A stretch of 64,000 bases of DNA from Cepaea nemoralis (lineage: Eukaryota; Mollusca; Gastropoda; Stylommatophora; Helicidae): the NCBI GenBank assembly GCA_014155875.1, contig JACEFZ010004239.1, positions 1 to 64,000 on the forward strand, read 5' to 3'. Position 1 is the stretch's first letter, and each line of letters opens with the position of its first letter. The notes below the pieces were generated by a model. It was not told the origin of the DNA. It made no database searches and saw nothing but the letters and a program-made list of their open reading frames with translations. Shown here in pieces: positions 1-11,280 of this stretch. The position numbers and the translations under genes were made by a program.

Positions 1-12
1 ATAGGGTTGTAA

Positions 13-738
<726 letters not shown>

Positions 739-1209
739 CTTCTTCTTCTTCTTCGTTCATCCGGAGTTTTTTTTCGGATGTGATTGCGTTGTGCCTGTTT
801 ACAGCAGAGCTGCGTTCTTGCGCCGTTAGGCCGACACATCCGACTTCTGCGGGCATTTGTTGACCGGGTTAACCTTCCCGGGGGTTTCTTAGGACGTTTG
901 ACTCTCACTGTTGTGGTGTTATCCCCCATCCCAGCTGGTCCATATAGAACAGCCAAAGATCCTGGTCAGCCCTCAAGGGAAGGCAGGGGCAGACCACGGG
1001 CATTCCCCGCCATCCAAGGAGGCTTCCATACTTGCAGAGCCGATACATAGCGCTCTGGTACTGGGCTCACCCAAGGAATCGTCACGTCCTGCACATGGCT
1101 GCTTAGCCTCACTTCCGTATATTGGGCCTTCCGTTCACCATAGGCTGTTCTTCCGGAAACCAGAAGTATGCAGTCTGCAGATGACATCCACACAGTGAGC
1201 TTTCGATTC

Positions 1210-1478
1210 GGACTTTCCATGTAATGGATTTGCTAGCCAAGCAATATTCCATTTCGTGCCACTAGGACACTTTTCCACCTTTTATGAAGCCCACACAGTG
1301 GGCTTTTGATTCAGACTTTCCACGTAATGGATTTGCTATCCAAGCAATATTCCATTTCGTGCCACTAGGACACTTTTCCACCTTTTATGAAGCCCACACA
1401 GTGGGCTTTTGATTCGGACTTTCCACGTAATGGATTTGCTATCCAAGCAATATTCCATTTCATGCCTCTGGGTCTTCA
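1210..1478 (-). repeat. LINE A 3' UTR tandem repeat (103 bp)
   Basis: CCAAGCAATATTCCATTT recurs at 1237, 1340 and 1443, a 103-bp period. Copy 2 has the same array at about 41410-41670, so it belongs to the element and was not acquired at this locus. Confidence 0.85.
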
Positions 1479-1485
1479 TGCACCT

Positions 1486-1780
1486 TTAAATGTCAACCTG
1501 TATATAGTTAAAGTAATCTGCGGTCAACTTTAGCTTGTTGATATCTCCATAGAGCTTGTCCTCAAATGAAGCAGGTGTGGGCCAAAATATCTTTCTCTGT
1601 TCTGCATACGTTGGGCAATCCTGCAGCAAATGTTTTGCTGTCATTTTTCCAGTTCTACAATTACATTCATCGGTTTCTCCTATCTTTAGTTTATTGAACA
1701 AGTGGTATTTCAGCCTGTTATGTCCTGTGCGGAGTCTGAAGATTGCTACTTGTTCTCTTCGGTCGAGTTTGTAATATGCA
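1486..1780 (-). pseudogene. LINE A ORF, C-terminal part in shifted frame
   Basis: This encodes the tail LFNKLKIGETDECNC...KHLLQDCP...SFEDKLYG...NYIQVDI, ending in a stop at the same place as in copy 2 (41335). The C-x-C...H-x4-C arrangement looks like the small zinc-binding module that follows RNase H in related elements. It is separated from the main ORF by a single-base frameshift near 1780. Otherwise it reads cleanly, so the damage looks recent. Confidence 0.8.
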
Positions 1781-4700
1781 TCAGTCCTTCTGATGGCCTG
1801 GATGCTCAGATTCCCATTTGGTTCTATAAGTGCTTTTTATCAACCTCTTTGCCTCATTATAGGTTATGTCTATGTCAGGCTGTGGTAGTCGTCCGCCCTC
1901 TTTTGCCAGTCTGTCAGCCTCTTCGTTTCCAGGTATACTGCAATGTGATGGGATCCACTGTATTACAACTTTTTTGGATTTCTGGCATAGACCATGGAGT
2001 GCTGCTCTTAGGTCAGTTAGTTCTGTGCTGTTATTGCTCTTGAGTATTGAGACAGCTGACTTTGCATCTGTGAAGATAGCTATTTGCTTCTCTTTATTTT
2101 CCTCCATCAGGAGCATTTCTGCTGCAGTTTTCAAAGCCTCTACCTCCGCTTTGAAGTTACTTGAAAATTTTCCAGTTGCCATTGAATGTGTTTTTTTCAC
2201 TCCATTTTTTAAATTTAGGAGAATTCCTCCTCCTCCATTCTCTATTGAATTTTTGGCTGATCCATCTGTATATGCATGGGTCCAATTCCTGCTTGGGTAA
2301 TGTTCTTTTATGTAGTTTAGGGTTATTTCTCTTCTTTCGGTTTCATGCTGAGTGTTCTTTTTCTCAATACCAGGAATGTTTTCTATCATCTCAGGCAGTT
2401 GCTGCTGTCTCCAAGCTGGGAACTTGTGTGCATTGTGTATGGGCTTGACTGTTGATATGTTAAGTATAGGATCTGCCCTAATCCTTCGTTTTGCAGTTTC
2501 TACAAAGTTGCTACGCTTCAGTCTTCCCTTTCCAAAACCATTAAATCTGTTGTACATAGGGTGGTCTGTCAATCTTCTAAATTTTTCTGCTTGTTGCTGG
2601 GCTCTGCTATCTCTTCTATCCTGCATTGGTTGTAAATAAGTGATCTTTTCTAGTTCATTAATAGGCGTTGTCTTCAGGCTTCCAGTTATGATTCGCATTC
2701 CTTGGTTTTGGACTCTACTTATTTTGTTAAAGTTTGACTTAGCTGCTGTTGCCCAAGCTGCAATGCCATATTCCAGTACTGGCCTCACCCGTCCAGTATA
2801 TAACTTCTTGAGAACTTTCTCATCTGCTCCCCACGTTGTACCAGCAAGCTTTTTCATGATTGCCATTCTCTGCCTTGCTCTTGTTCGATTTTTCTCAACC
2901 TGTGTCTTCCATGTCAGGCGACGATCAAAGGTGACTCCTAGATAGTTTGGATTTTCTTCATGGCGCAATATTTTTCCATTCAATACCAGCTTAGGTTGTT
3001 GAGTTTTATTTGAGAGGGAGAACACTGTGCATGTTGTTTTCTCCTCACTTATCTTCACTAGCCATGATTTTGACCAGTCCTCTAGCGCTAATAAGGCTTG
3101 CTGTATTCTGCTGTTAGCTGTACTAATATATTCTTCAGATGTCCATATGGCTAGGTCATCTGCAAAGGAGGATGTGTGTACTCTGGCTGGAAAATTTTCT
3201 GTGATGTCATTTATATATGCTAGGAATAATGTTGGTGAAAGAACTCCTCCTTGGGGGACACCTTGCTCCAGCAGCATCATTTTGCTTGTTTGTCCTTGTA
3301 CTTTTGTCCTGGCAGTTCTGTTCTCAAGGTAGTGGCTGATCCATTTATACATTTTTCCACAAACATGCATGTTTTGCAGTTTTACTTTCAGTCCTTCCTT
3401 CCATACTTTATCAAATGCTTTTTCTAAATCTATCCAGACTGCTAGTGTGTGCTTTTTCTCTTGGAAGGCATCCTCTATTTCCTGAGCTATATAGGTTATT
3501 TGATCTTCAGTGGATCTGTATTTTCTGAATCCTGCTTGGTGTGGTGTTAAGAGTTTGTTTTCTTCCAGATGCCATGTTAGCCTGCCATTGATAATGCGTT
3601 CCATTAATTTTCCTACACAGCTAAGTAGACTGATAGGTCGATAGCCATTTGGTTCTTCCAGGTCTTTTCCTTTCTTTGGGACTGGTATTAGTATAGCTTC
3701 CTTCCATGCCTGTGGGACTATTCCTCTCTTCCAGCTGTTATTTAGGACTGCTAGTAGTTTCTTCTTTGCCTTGGTGCCTAGTCCTATTAGCATTTCATTT
3801 GTGATTCCATCCTTTCCTGGTGATTTCTTCTTTTTTAGGGTATTCATTGCCTGTTCCATTTCTTCCATTGTTAGATTTGCCATCATATATTCTGCTGCTG
3901 TCTCTGTATTTCTATGATGTATCTGTTTGTCTTTGATTGCTTTCTTCTGTTCGGTTGTAATATCAATGTGGTTTGCATTTGCATAGTGTTCCATTAGTGC
4001 ATTTGCAGCCTTTTTGCCTGTAAGCAAGGCATTTCCTTGTTTAATTGTTATTTGTTTGTTTCTAGGTCCTTCATTGTTCATGGCTTTCACTAGTTTCCAT
4101 AGTTTGTTTCCATCCCTGTCAAAATTCAGGTTTTCTGTTTTTTCCCTCCAACAATCTCTTGTTGTTTGATTTACTGTTCTTTTATATTTTGCTGAGATGG
4201 CTTTGAGAGAGATGTTTGCTTCAATTGTTTGTTCTCTCTCTGCTGTCTTCCTGGCATCTTCAACTTTGTCCTCCAAACTTTGTAGTTCTTCAGTCCAGTA
4301 TGGTTTGTAATTTTTCCTCGCTCCTCTTGGAATGGACTCAGTGGCTGCCTGTATTATCGCTCTGTTTAGACTTTCCACCATTTGCTTTATGTTGCCATAT
4401 CGTGTATTTATGTTTTCACAATATTTGTCTGTTAGTATGGCAAATCTGTCCCAATCTGCTCGTTTGTAATTCCAGCGGGGCAAGGGCTTTTGCTCCTGTG
4501 GAACATACTCCATATTCATTTCAAGCTTGATTGGTCTGTGGTCACTACCTGCTAATTGGTCCAGCACATGGCGATCGATTTTGTGGAGGATGTCTCCTGT
4601 GCAGAAAGCTAAGTCTGGAGTAGAAGTGGTAAGCCATCTTCTGGAGTAGAAGCTCGGTGTGTCATCCGCTTTGTTGAGTAGATGGAGATTTGAGTCTATT

Positions 4701-5338
4701 TCCCAGTCCTCCAATTCATCTCCTCTTTTGTCAGTATCTGGGTATCCCCATCTTTCTGAACGGCTATTAAAGTCTCCGACAATAATGCAGTTTGTGTCAG
4801 TTATTTTCATGTTTGAGAGTGTAAGGTCCTTATCTGCTGGGCTATACAGATTGTAGATTCTTATTTTCACGTCCTTTATCATTATATCAACACCTATAAT
4901 TTCCGTTTGGTTGTCAGAGATCACAGATACTTCGCTGCAAGGTATTGTATTTCGTGTAAGTATTAGAACTCCTCCTTTGTGTCCTTCGCGGTCGAAACGT
5001 GTGGCCTGATATCCTCTGACTGAGAATTTGTGATTGGCGTTGAGGTGTGTCTCTTGAATGCATGCCACATCTATTCTATCTTTATGAAGACGCTGTGTTA
5101 GGGAGTCTTTCTTCTTGTAAACTCCTTCGGCATTCCACTGTAGTATGTTGAGTGTCCGGGGTATTTGGTCAATAGCTCTTAACCTACTCCTCTGTGCCTT
5201 GACTCCACAGCACAGGGGAAGGTGACCACCAGTAGTCATGGGTGGACCCCCTCGAGGCAGGGGGCCCGGCACTATCACCGCCTGATGGGACTTCACGGGA
5301 TTAGCACCATATCGATTAATTTTGATTTGTGACATCAT
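1781..5338 (-). CDS. LINE A ORF: APE endonuclease, reverse transcriptase, RNase H
   Basis: The ORF has 1185 codons. The endonuclease spans about residues 65-270, with N69 (LQWNAEG), E96 (CIQETH), D189/N191 (VGDFNSR), D242 and SDH 265-267. RT motifs include SPGKDGI (506-512), WIDLEKAFDKV (635-645), GVPQGGVLSPTL (693-704) and the catalytic FADD at 725-728. RNase H spans about 1021-1150, with D1025 (YTDGSAK), E1065/E1067, D1091 (FTDAKSA), H1132 and D1142. The ORF stops early just after HPGHQKD because of a one-base insertion compared with copy 2; the remaining C-terminus lies in another frame (1486-1780). No separate ORF1 is visible upstream. It reverse-transcribes and integrates its own RNA by target-primed reverse transcription (family knowledge). 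Confidence 0.92.
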   Translation of the reverse strand: MMSQIKINRYGANPVKSHQAVIVPGPLPRGGPPMTTGGHLPLCCGVKAQRSRLRAIDQIPRTLNILQWNAEGVYKKKDSLTQRLHKDRIDVACIQETHLNANHKFSVRGYQATRFDREGHKGGVLILTRNTIPCSEVSVISDNQTEIIGVDIMIKDVKIRIYNLYSPADKDLTLSNMKITDTNCIIVGDFNSRSERWGYPDTDKRGDELEDWEIDSNLHLLNKADDTPSFYSRRWLTTSTPDLAFCTGDILHKIDRHVLDQLAGSDHRPIKLEMNMEYVPQEQKPLPRWNYKRADWDRFAILTDKYCENINTRYGNIKQMVESLNRAIIQAATESIPRGARKNYKPYWTEELQSLEDKVEDARKTAEREQTIEANISLKAISAKYKRTVNQTTRDCWREKTENLNFDRDGNKLWKLVKAMNNEGPRNKQITIKQGNALLTGKKAANALMEHYANANHIDITTEQKKAIKDKQIHHRNTETAAEYMMANLTMEEMEQAMNTLKKKKSPGKDGITNEMLIGLGTKAKKKLLAVLNNSWKRGIVPQAWKEAILIPVPKKGKDLEEPNGYRPISLLSCVGKLMERIINGRLTWHLEENKLLTPHQAGFRKYRSTEDQITYIAQEIEDAFQEKKHTLAVWIDLEKAFDKVWKEGLKVKLQNMHVCGKMYKWISHYLENRTARTKVQGQTSKMMLLEQGVPQGGVLSPTLFLAYINDITENFPARVHTSSFADDLAIWTSEEYISTANSRIQQALLALEDWSKSWLVKISEEKTTCTVFSLSNKTQQPKLVLNGKILRHEENPNYLGVTFDRRLTWKTQVEKNRTRARQRMAIMKKLAGTTWGADEKVLKKLYTGRVRPVLEYGIAAWATAAKSNFNKISRVQNQGMRIITGSLKTTPINELEKITYLQPMQDRRDSRAQQQAEKFRRLTDHPMYNRFNGFGKGRLKRSNFVETAKRRIRADPILNISTVKPIHNAHKFPAWRQQQLPEMIENIPGIEKKNTQHETERREITLNYIKEHYPSRNWTHAYTDGSAKNSIENGGGGILLNLKNGVKKTHSMATGKFSSNFKAEVEALKTAAEMLLMEENKEKQIAIFTDAKSAVSILKSNNSTELTDLRAALHGLCQKSKKVVIQWIPSHCSIPGNEEADRLAKEGGRLPQPDIDITYNEAKRLIKSTYRTKWESEHPGHQKD

Positions 5339-5348
5339 GAATTAAGTT

Positions 5349-5600
5349 ACGTTGCACTGCTTTGTCAAGCCTGTGGCTCAGTACATCCGATTTCGACAAG
5401 CATTTATTCGGGATGCTTTCCCTAGCCTTTGACTGTCCCCAGTCTACCTACAAGGCAGCAGGTTTCACGTTGCACTGCTTTGTCAAGCCTGTGGCTCAGT
5501 ACATCCGATTTCGACAAGCATGTATTTGGGGTGCTTTCCCTAGCCTTTGACTGTCCCCAGTCTACCTACAAGGCAGCAGGTTTGTGTGTCTCTTCGTCTG
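5349..5600 (-). repeat. LINE A 5' UTR tandem monomers (118 bp)
   Basis: ACGTTGCACTGC recurs at 5349 and 5467 within a 118-bp unit lying directly upstream of the ORF start, with a further partial unit beyond. Copy 2 has the matching array at about 34130-34360. By analogy with the 5' monomers of some mammalian LINEs, it may carry the internal promoter (inference). Confidence 0.8.
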
Positions 5601-5751
5601 GTCCCTCTCCCTTGACCTGTCCGACATGGGTGGCCCTACCAGTAGCTGTGCTACCGTCGGCATAGCTCTTGGGGTCATTGGGACGCACAAGCCCCTCTAC
5701 CTCGTCACGGTGGACACACAGCAGAGGGGTTAGGGTATTAAACACACAAGT

Positions 5752-5903
5752 GTCCGGGAAGGTTAACCTGGTCAACAAATGCCTGCAGAAGTCGGATGTG
5801 TCAGCCTAACGGCGCAAGAACGCAGCTCTGCTGTAAACAGGCACAACGCAATTACATTCGGAATAACTCTGGATGAACGCAGAAGAAGAAGAAGAAGAAG
5901 AAG
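5752..5903 (+). mobile_element. LINE A, 5'-truncated 3' end, opposite orientation
   Basis: These 152 bp match the last part of LINE A (the segment from GGGAAGGTTAACC to the GAA tail), on the + strand. They are flanked by AAACACACAAGT at 5740-5751 and 5904-5915, a perfect 12-bp TSD. Only one base separates its TSD from that of the full-length copy (5728-5738), so the two insertions sit head to head at practically one site. Confidence 0.88.
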
Positions 5904-5915
5904 AAACACACAAGT

Positions 5916-6683
5916 TTGACATCACCAGGGTTAAGTCTAGAAACTAGGAGGCACAGTCTTATAATATATTGTGGGGCAACTCAGAGTCACTTGGGAGTTC
6001 TTTAGGACTTCGGTTCAGCTCCAGCTTATGTCAGTGGAATTGCTTCATCTCACAAGATCCAGGCTGATGGGTTCAAGCAGGATGATTTGACATACATCAT
6101 TCAGACTTTTTACCTAGTGGAGGTGGTGCTTTGATTCATTCAGAATCCTGTACTCCTTCTGAAACCCTGTCATGCTGCACTGCCTAAGCAGTATCTATCT
6201 TGGGGCGAGTATTACCCTATAAAGAAGTCAGTAATGTTTATAATTGTAGATCTCACCAGATTGTAAAGAAGTGGACAACATAAAATTGCAAATACAAAGT
6301 ATTTTGTAATATGTAAAAAATGTATGATTTTGTTTTGTGTAACTTGACATAAGTCAATATTTTATCAGATGTTTCATAGGCAGTAAATACTCAGTCTTAT
6401 ATGCCAGATTTTTATTCTTATGTTTATGTGTTGGAAACCTGGCCTTTTCAGTCACAATGTATTCAAATAGGAAATACATAACACATTTATGATGAATATC
6501 TTGTCATCTTTGGCAAGTTCTCTTCAGAACAAAAACACGAAGCGGATAAACCTTTGGCTCACTGCACTAGAATTTAATGTTTTTGTAATCAGCTATTGTA
6601 TACTTAAGGTTTTAATATAAAATTAATGTTATTATTTCTGCATATTGGGTTCTAGAAGACAGATTTATATTTTGCCTTTGCAG
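5916..6683. other. RINT1 intron without recognised features
   Basis: This is AT-rich intron sequence up to the acceptor TTTGCCTTTGCAG. I see no coding or structural feature. Confidence 0.6.
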
Positions 6684-6839
6684 TTTTTCCTTCAGTTGTT
6701 GTGCTACAAGAACAATAGGTCTATGAAAACTTCCTGGACTGAGTCAGCTTCTGTGGGGCAGAGGTCACAAACATCCCAGAGCATCAGAAGTACTGGGGAC
6801 CAGACGGCTGATCTAGAGCTTAGGGAAGATGATGATCTG
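6684..6839 (+). CDS. RINT1: RINT1 internal exon
   Basis: The acceptor TTTGCCTTTGCAG ends at 6683 and the donor GTTAGT starts at 6840. The exon is 156 bases (52 codons), phase 0 at both ends. It starts FFLQL, the conserved continuation of the previous exon, and then runs through a polar stretch rich in S, T and Q to LELREDDDL. That middle part is poorly conserved in the family, so the exon call rests mainly on FFLQL, the splice sites and the phase. Confidence 0.82.
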
Positions 6840-7011
6840 GTTAGTTCTTTGTTAGATGTGAGACATTTTTGTGTGCAAGACTTCATTGCTTGTCAACACT
6901 CGTAGAAAAGTTGACTTTGAAATATTTTTGTTGCCATGTGGAAATAAAAGCAGTTTGTATAATTTGTAAACCTATTGGTGTAATATCAGTAAACAAGTTA
7001 AAGTAACATTT

Positions 7012-7320
7012 TTGAGAACATGCTTCTTTCCTCTGGCAGCATATGGACGTCAGTCATTGAACATTTCACAATCACCAAAGAAGAAAACCGAGGCTTTTAA
7101 GCTCAAATTTCACAGAAAAATCCTCAGAATATTGTGGCCAAAGAAGAAGAAAAATGCTGAAAATCTACAAGATCTGAACATCAAAGAAAACTGACTCATA
7201 AACAGGTTTATGTCTGGGGAACTGAAATATTTTGACCATATTAAACGTCACAGTGGCATAGAGAGAACAGTGATGGAAGGCGTGGTTTCTGGGAGAAGAG
7301 GCGGGGGTCGAGCAGTACAG
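7012..7320 (+). pseudogene. RTE-like LINE, C-terminal ORF remnant
   Basis: The translation contains FKLKFHRKILRILWPKK, then LQDLNIKEN, then LKYFDHIKRH...ERTVMEG and GRRGGGR..QQWT. This is the familiar C-terminal pattern of RTE-type endonuclease/RT proteins (FEMKFYRRMLRI...LKYFGH..R....GRRGRGRP...W). In-frame stops make it a remnant. It runs directly into the 67-bp satellite, whose first unit is a continuation of this ORF. Confidence 0.7.
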
Positions 7321-10300
7321 CAGTGGACCCGGCACACTGCAGACACCTGGGGCATGAGGTAGGAGAAGTCACGAGTGGTTGAGAGGTTATTGGACCCGGC
7401 ACACTGCAGACACCTGGGGCATGAGGTGGGAGAAGTCACGAGTGGTCCAGAGGTTGTTGCACCTGGCACACTGCAGACACCTGGGGCATGAGGTGGGAGA
7501 AGTCACGAGAGGTCCAGAGGTTGTTGCACCCGGTACACTGCAGACACCTGGGGCATGAGGTAGGAGAAGTCACGAGTGGTCGAGAGGTTATTGGACCCGG
7601 CACACTGCAGACACCTGGGGCATGAGTTAGGAGAAGTCACGAGTGGTTGAGAGGTTATTGGACCCAGCACACTGCAAACACCTGGGGCATGAGGTAGGAG
7701 AAGTCACGAGAGGTCGAGAGGTTATTGGACCCAGCACACTGCAGACACCTGGGGCATGAGGTGGGAGAAGTCATGAGTGGTTGAGAGGTTATTGGACCCG
7801 GCACACTGCAGACACCTGGGGCATGAGGTGGGAGAAGTCACGAGTGGTTGAGAGGATGTTGCACCTGGCACACTGCAGACACCTGGGGCATGAGGTAGGA
7901 GAAGTAACGAGTGGTTGAGAGGTTATTGCACCTGGCACACTGCAGACACCTGGGGCATGAGGTAGGAGAAGTCATGAGTGGTTGAGAGGTTATTGGACCC
8001 AGCACACTGCAGACACCTGGGGCATGAGGTGGGAGAAGTCACGAGTGGTTGAGAGGTTATTGGACCCGGCACACTGCAGACACCTGGGGCATGAGGTGGG
8101 AGAAGTCACGAGTGGTTGAGAGGTTATTGCACCTGGCACACTGCAGACACCTGGGGCATGAGGTGGGAGAAGTAACGAGTGGTTGAGAGGTTATTGGACC
8201 CAGCACACTGCAGACACCTGGGGCATGAGTTGGGAGAAGTCACGAGTGGTTGAGAGGTTATTGGACCCAGCACACTGCAAACACCTGGGGCATGAGGTAG
8301 GAGAAGTCACGAGAGGTCGAGAGGTTATTGGACCCAGCACACTGCAGACACCTGGGGCATGAGGTGATAGAAGTCATGAGTGGTTGAGAGGTTATTGGAC
8401 CCGGCACACTGCAGACACCTGGGGCATGAGGTGGGAGAAGTCACGAGTGGTTGAGAGGATGTTGCACCTGGCACACTGCAGACACCTGGGGCATGAGGTA
8501 GGAGAAGTAACGAGTGGTTGAGAGGTTATTGCACCTGGCACACTGCAGACACCTGGGGCATGAGGTAGGAGAAGTCATGAGTGGTTGAGAGGTTATTGGA
8601 CCCAGCACACTGCAGACACCTGGGGCATGAGGTGGGAGAAGTCACGAGTGGTTGAGAGGTTATTGGACCCGGCACACTGCAGACACCTGGGGCATGAGGT
8701 GGGAGAAGTCACGAGTGGTTGAGAGGTTATTGCACCTGGCACACTGCAGACACCTGGGGCATGAGGTGGGAGAAGTAACGAGTGGTTGAGAGGTTATTGG
8801 ACCCAGCACACTGCAGACACCTGGGGCATGAGTTGGGAGAAGTCACGAGTGGCTCAGAGGTTGTTGCACCTGGCACACTGCAGACACCTGGGGCATGAGG
8901 TGGGAGAAGTTACGAGTGGTTGAGAGGTTATTGCACCTGGCACACTGCAGACACCTGGGGCATGAGGTAGGAGAAGTCACGAGTGGTTGAGAGGTTGTTG
9001 CACCTGGCACACTGCAGACACCTGGGGCATGAGGTGGGAGAAGTCACGAGTGGTTGAGAGGTTATTGGACCCAGCACACTGCAGACACATGGGGCATGAG
9101 GTAGGAGAAGTCATGAGAGGTTGAGAGGTTATTGGACCCAGCACACTGCAGACACCTGGGGCATGAGGTAGGAGAAGTCATGAGAAGTTGAGAGGTTATT
9201 GGACCCAGCACACTGCAGACACCTGGGGCATGAGGTGGGAGAAGTCACGAGTGGTTGAGAGGATGTTGCACCTGGCACACTGCAGACACCTTTGGCATGA
9301 GGTAGGAGAAGTCACGAGTGGTTGAGAGGTTATTGGACCCAGCACACTGCAGACACCTGGGGCATGAGGGAGGAGAAGTCACAAGAGGTCGAGAGGTTAT
9401 TGGACCCAGCACACTGCAGACACCTGGGGCATGAGGTGGGAGAAGTCACGAGTGGTTGAGAGGTTATTGGACCCGGCACACTGCAGACACCTGGGGCATG
9501 AGGTAGGAGAAGTCACGAGTGGTTGAGAGGATGTTGCACCTGACACACTGCAGACACCTGGGGCATGAGGTAGGAGAAGTCACGAGTGGTTGAGAGGTTG
9601 TTGCACCTGGCACACTGCAGACACCTGGGGCATGAGGTAGGAGAAGTCACGAGTGGTTGAGAGGTTGTTGCACCCGGTACACTGCAGACACCTGGGGCAT
9701 GAGGTAGGAGAAGTCACGAGTGGTTGAGAGGTTATTGGACCCGGCACACTGCAGACACCTGGGGCATGAGTTAGGAGAAGTCACGAGTGGTTGAGAGGTT
9801 ATTGGACCCAGCACACTGCAAACACCTGGGGCATGAGTTAGGAGAAGTCACGAGTGGTTGAGAGGTTATTGGACCCAGCACACTGCAGACACCTGGGGCA
9901 TGAGGTGGGAGAAGTCATGAGTGGTTGAGAGGTTATTGGACCCAGCACACTGCAGACACCTGGGGCATGAGGTGGGAGAAGTCATGAGTGGTTGAGAGGA
10001 TGTTGCACCTGGCACACTGCAGACACCTGGGGCATGAGGTAGGAGAAGTAACGAGTGGTTGAGAGGTTATTGCACCTGGCACACTGCAGACACCTGGGGC
10101 ATGAGGTAGGAGAAGTCACGAGTGGTTGAGGAGGTTATTGGACCCAGCACACTGCAGACACCTGGGCATGAGGTAGGAGAAGTCACGAGAGGTTGAGAGG
10201 TTATTGGACCCGGCACACTGCAGACACCTGGGGCATGAGGTGGGAGAAGTCACGAGTGGTTGAGAGGTTATTGCACCTGGCACACTGCAGACACCTGGGG

Positions 10301-10951
10301 CATGAGGTGGGAGAAGTAACGAGTGGTTGAGAGGTTATTGGACCCAGCACACTGCAGACACCTGGGGCATGAGTTGGGAGAAGTCACGAGTGGTTGAGAG
10401 GTTATTGGACCCAGCACACTGCAAACACCTGGGGCATGAGGTAGGAGAAGTCACGAGAGGTCGAGAGGTTATTGGACCCAGCACACTGCAGACACCTGGG
10501 GCATGAGGTGATAGAAGTCATGAGTGGTTGAGAGGTTATTGGACCCGGCACACTGCAGACACCTGGGGCATGAGGTGGGAGAAGTCACGAGTGGTTGAGA
10601 GGATGTTGCACCTGGCACACTGCAGACACCTGGGGCATGAGGTAGGAGAAGTAACGAGTGGTTGAGAGGTTATTGCACCTGGCACACTGCAGACACCTGG
10701 GGCATGAGGTAGGAGAAGTCATGAGTGGTTGAGAGGTTATTGGACCCAGCACACTGCAGACACCTGGGGCATGATGTGGGAGAAGTCACGAGTGGTTGAG
10801 AGGTTATTGCACCCGGCACACTGCAGACACCTGGGGCATGAGGTGGGAGAAGTCACGAGTGGTTGAGAGGTTGTTGCACCTGGCACACTGCAGACACCTG
10901 GGGCATGAGGTGGGAGAAGTCACGAGGGGTTGAGAGGTTATTGCACCCGCC
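7321..10951 (+). repeat. 67-bp satellite array, about 54 units
   Basis: The unit begins CACACTGCAGACACCTGGGG and repeats every 67 bp across about 3.6 kb of a RINT1 intron. Variants (TTATTGGACCC, TTGTTGCACC, GATGTTGCACC) recur in fixed order. The 9-unit (603-bp) block around 7674 is repeated at 8277, and a distinctive GAGGTGATAG variant recurs at 8361 and 10505 (32 units apart), so there is higher-order structure. The unit derives from the C-terminal codons of the RTE-like ORF that precedes it. Confidence 0.95.
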
Positions 10952-11012
10952 ATGATGAGAATTGTGTTTTGCAAAGAACCTGCTACATGATGATGATATT
11001 AAAAAAAAATTA
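10952..11012 (+). mobile_element. 3' end of the RTE-like LINE after the satellite
   Basis: After the last 67-bp unit the sequence leaves the repeat at CACCCGCCATGATGAG and ends in ATGATGATGATATT plus an A run. This looks like the natural 3' terminus of the LINE whose ORF enters the array at 7321. The array therefore sits inside one LINE copy. Confidence 0.5.
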
Positions 11013-11023
11013 CTTTTAGTCAA

Positions 11024-11269
11024 AAAAGAAAAAAAAAGTCGAGAGGATCAACTTCACTGCCTCGGGTTTTATCCCACATGGCTCGGTCTCTTTCCACAGG
11101 GAGACCTGCCGAAAGCATCACACAAAGCACAAACTCTGTATCTTCAGCGACCACCCCTAGGAGTCTTCGAGAGAAAAGTACTCGTGAACTAAACGATGTT
11201 GCCCGTAATCGAATCCACAACCTTTGAAGTGCAAAGCAGACAGCTTGACCACTTCGCCACAGAGACTCC
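11024..11269 (-). mobile_element. tRNA-derived SINE with TSD
   Basis: Perfect duplications CTTTTAGTCAA lie at 11013-11023 and 11270-11280. On the minus strand the head reads like a tRNA, with A-box-like TGGCGAAGTGG and B-box-like GGATTCGATTA about 40 bases on. The body includes GGCTCGGTCTC/TTTTATCCCA, shared with a fragment at about 42695-42790. The 3' end on the minus strand is T-rich rather than A-rich. Confidence 0.8.
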
Positions 11270-11280
11270 CTTTTAGTCAA

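Larger units (their letters stand above)
739..5727 (-). mobile_element. LINE A copy 1: full-length non-LTR retrotransposon
   Basis: The element lies antisense to RINT1 in its intron. An 11-bp duplication GGTTAGGGTAT flanks it at 728-738 and 5728-5738. On the minus strand it runs from a 5' end beginning CCTCTGCTGTGTGTCC, through tandem 118-bp repeats in the 5' UTR, one long ORF (5338-1781 plus a frameshifted end), a 3' UTR with 103-bp repeats, and a short GAA tail at 741-758. The second copy (33978-42163) has the same ends and its own TSD, so the boundaries are reliable. Endonuclease, RT and RNase H in one ORF place it among I/Jockey-like non-LTR elements; I cannot settle the exact clade by eye. 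It is nearly intact, with one frameshift near the C-terminus. Confidence 0.9.

Noticed and set aside
2352..3332. Plus-strand ORFs of about 100 codons
   Set aside because: They are shadows of the LINE A ORF on the minus strand.
7321..10951. CRISPR-like look of a regular array
   Set aside because: Units are contiguous 67-bp copies without distinct spacers, and the context is a eukaryotic intron.
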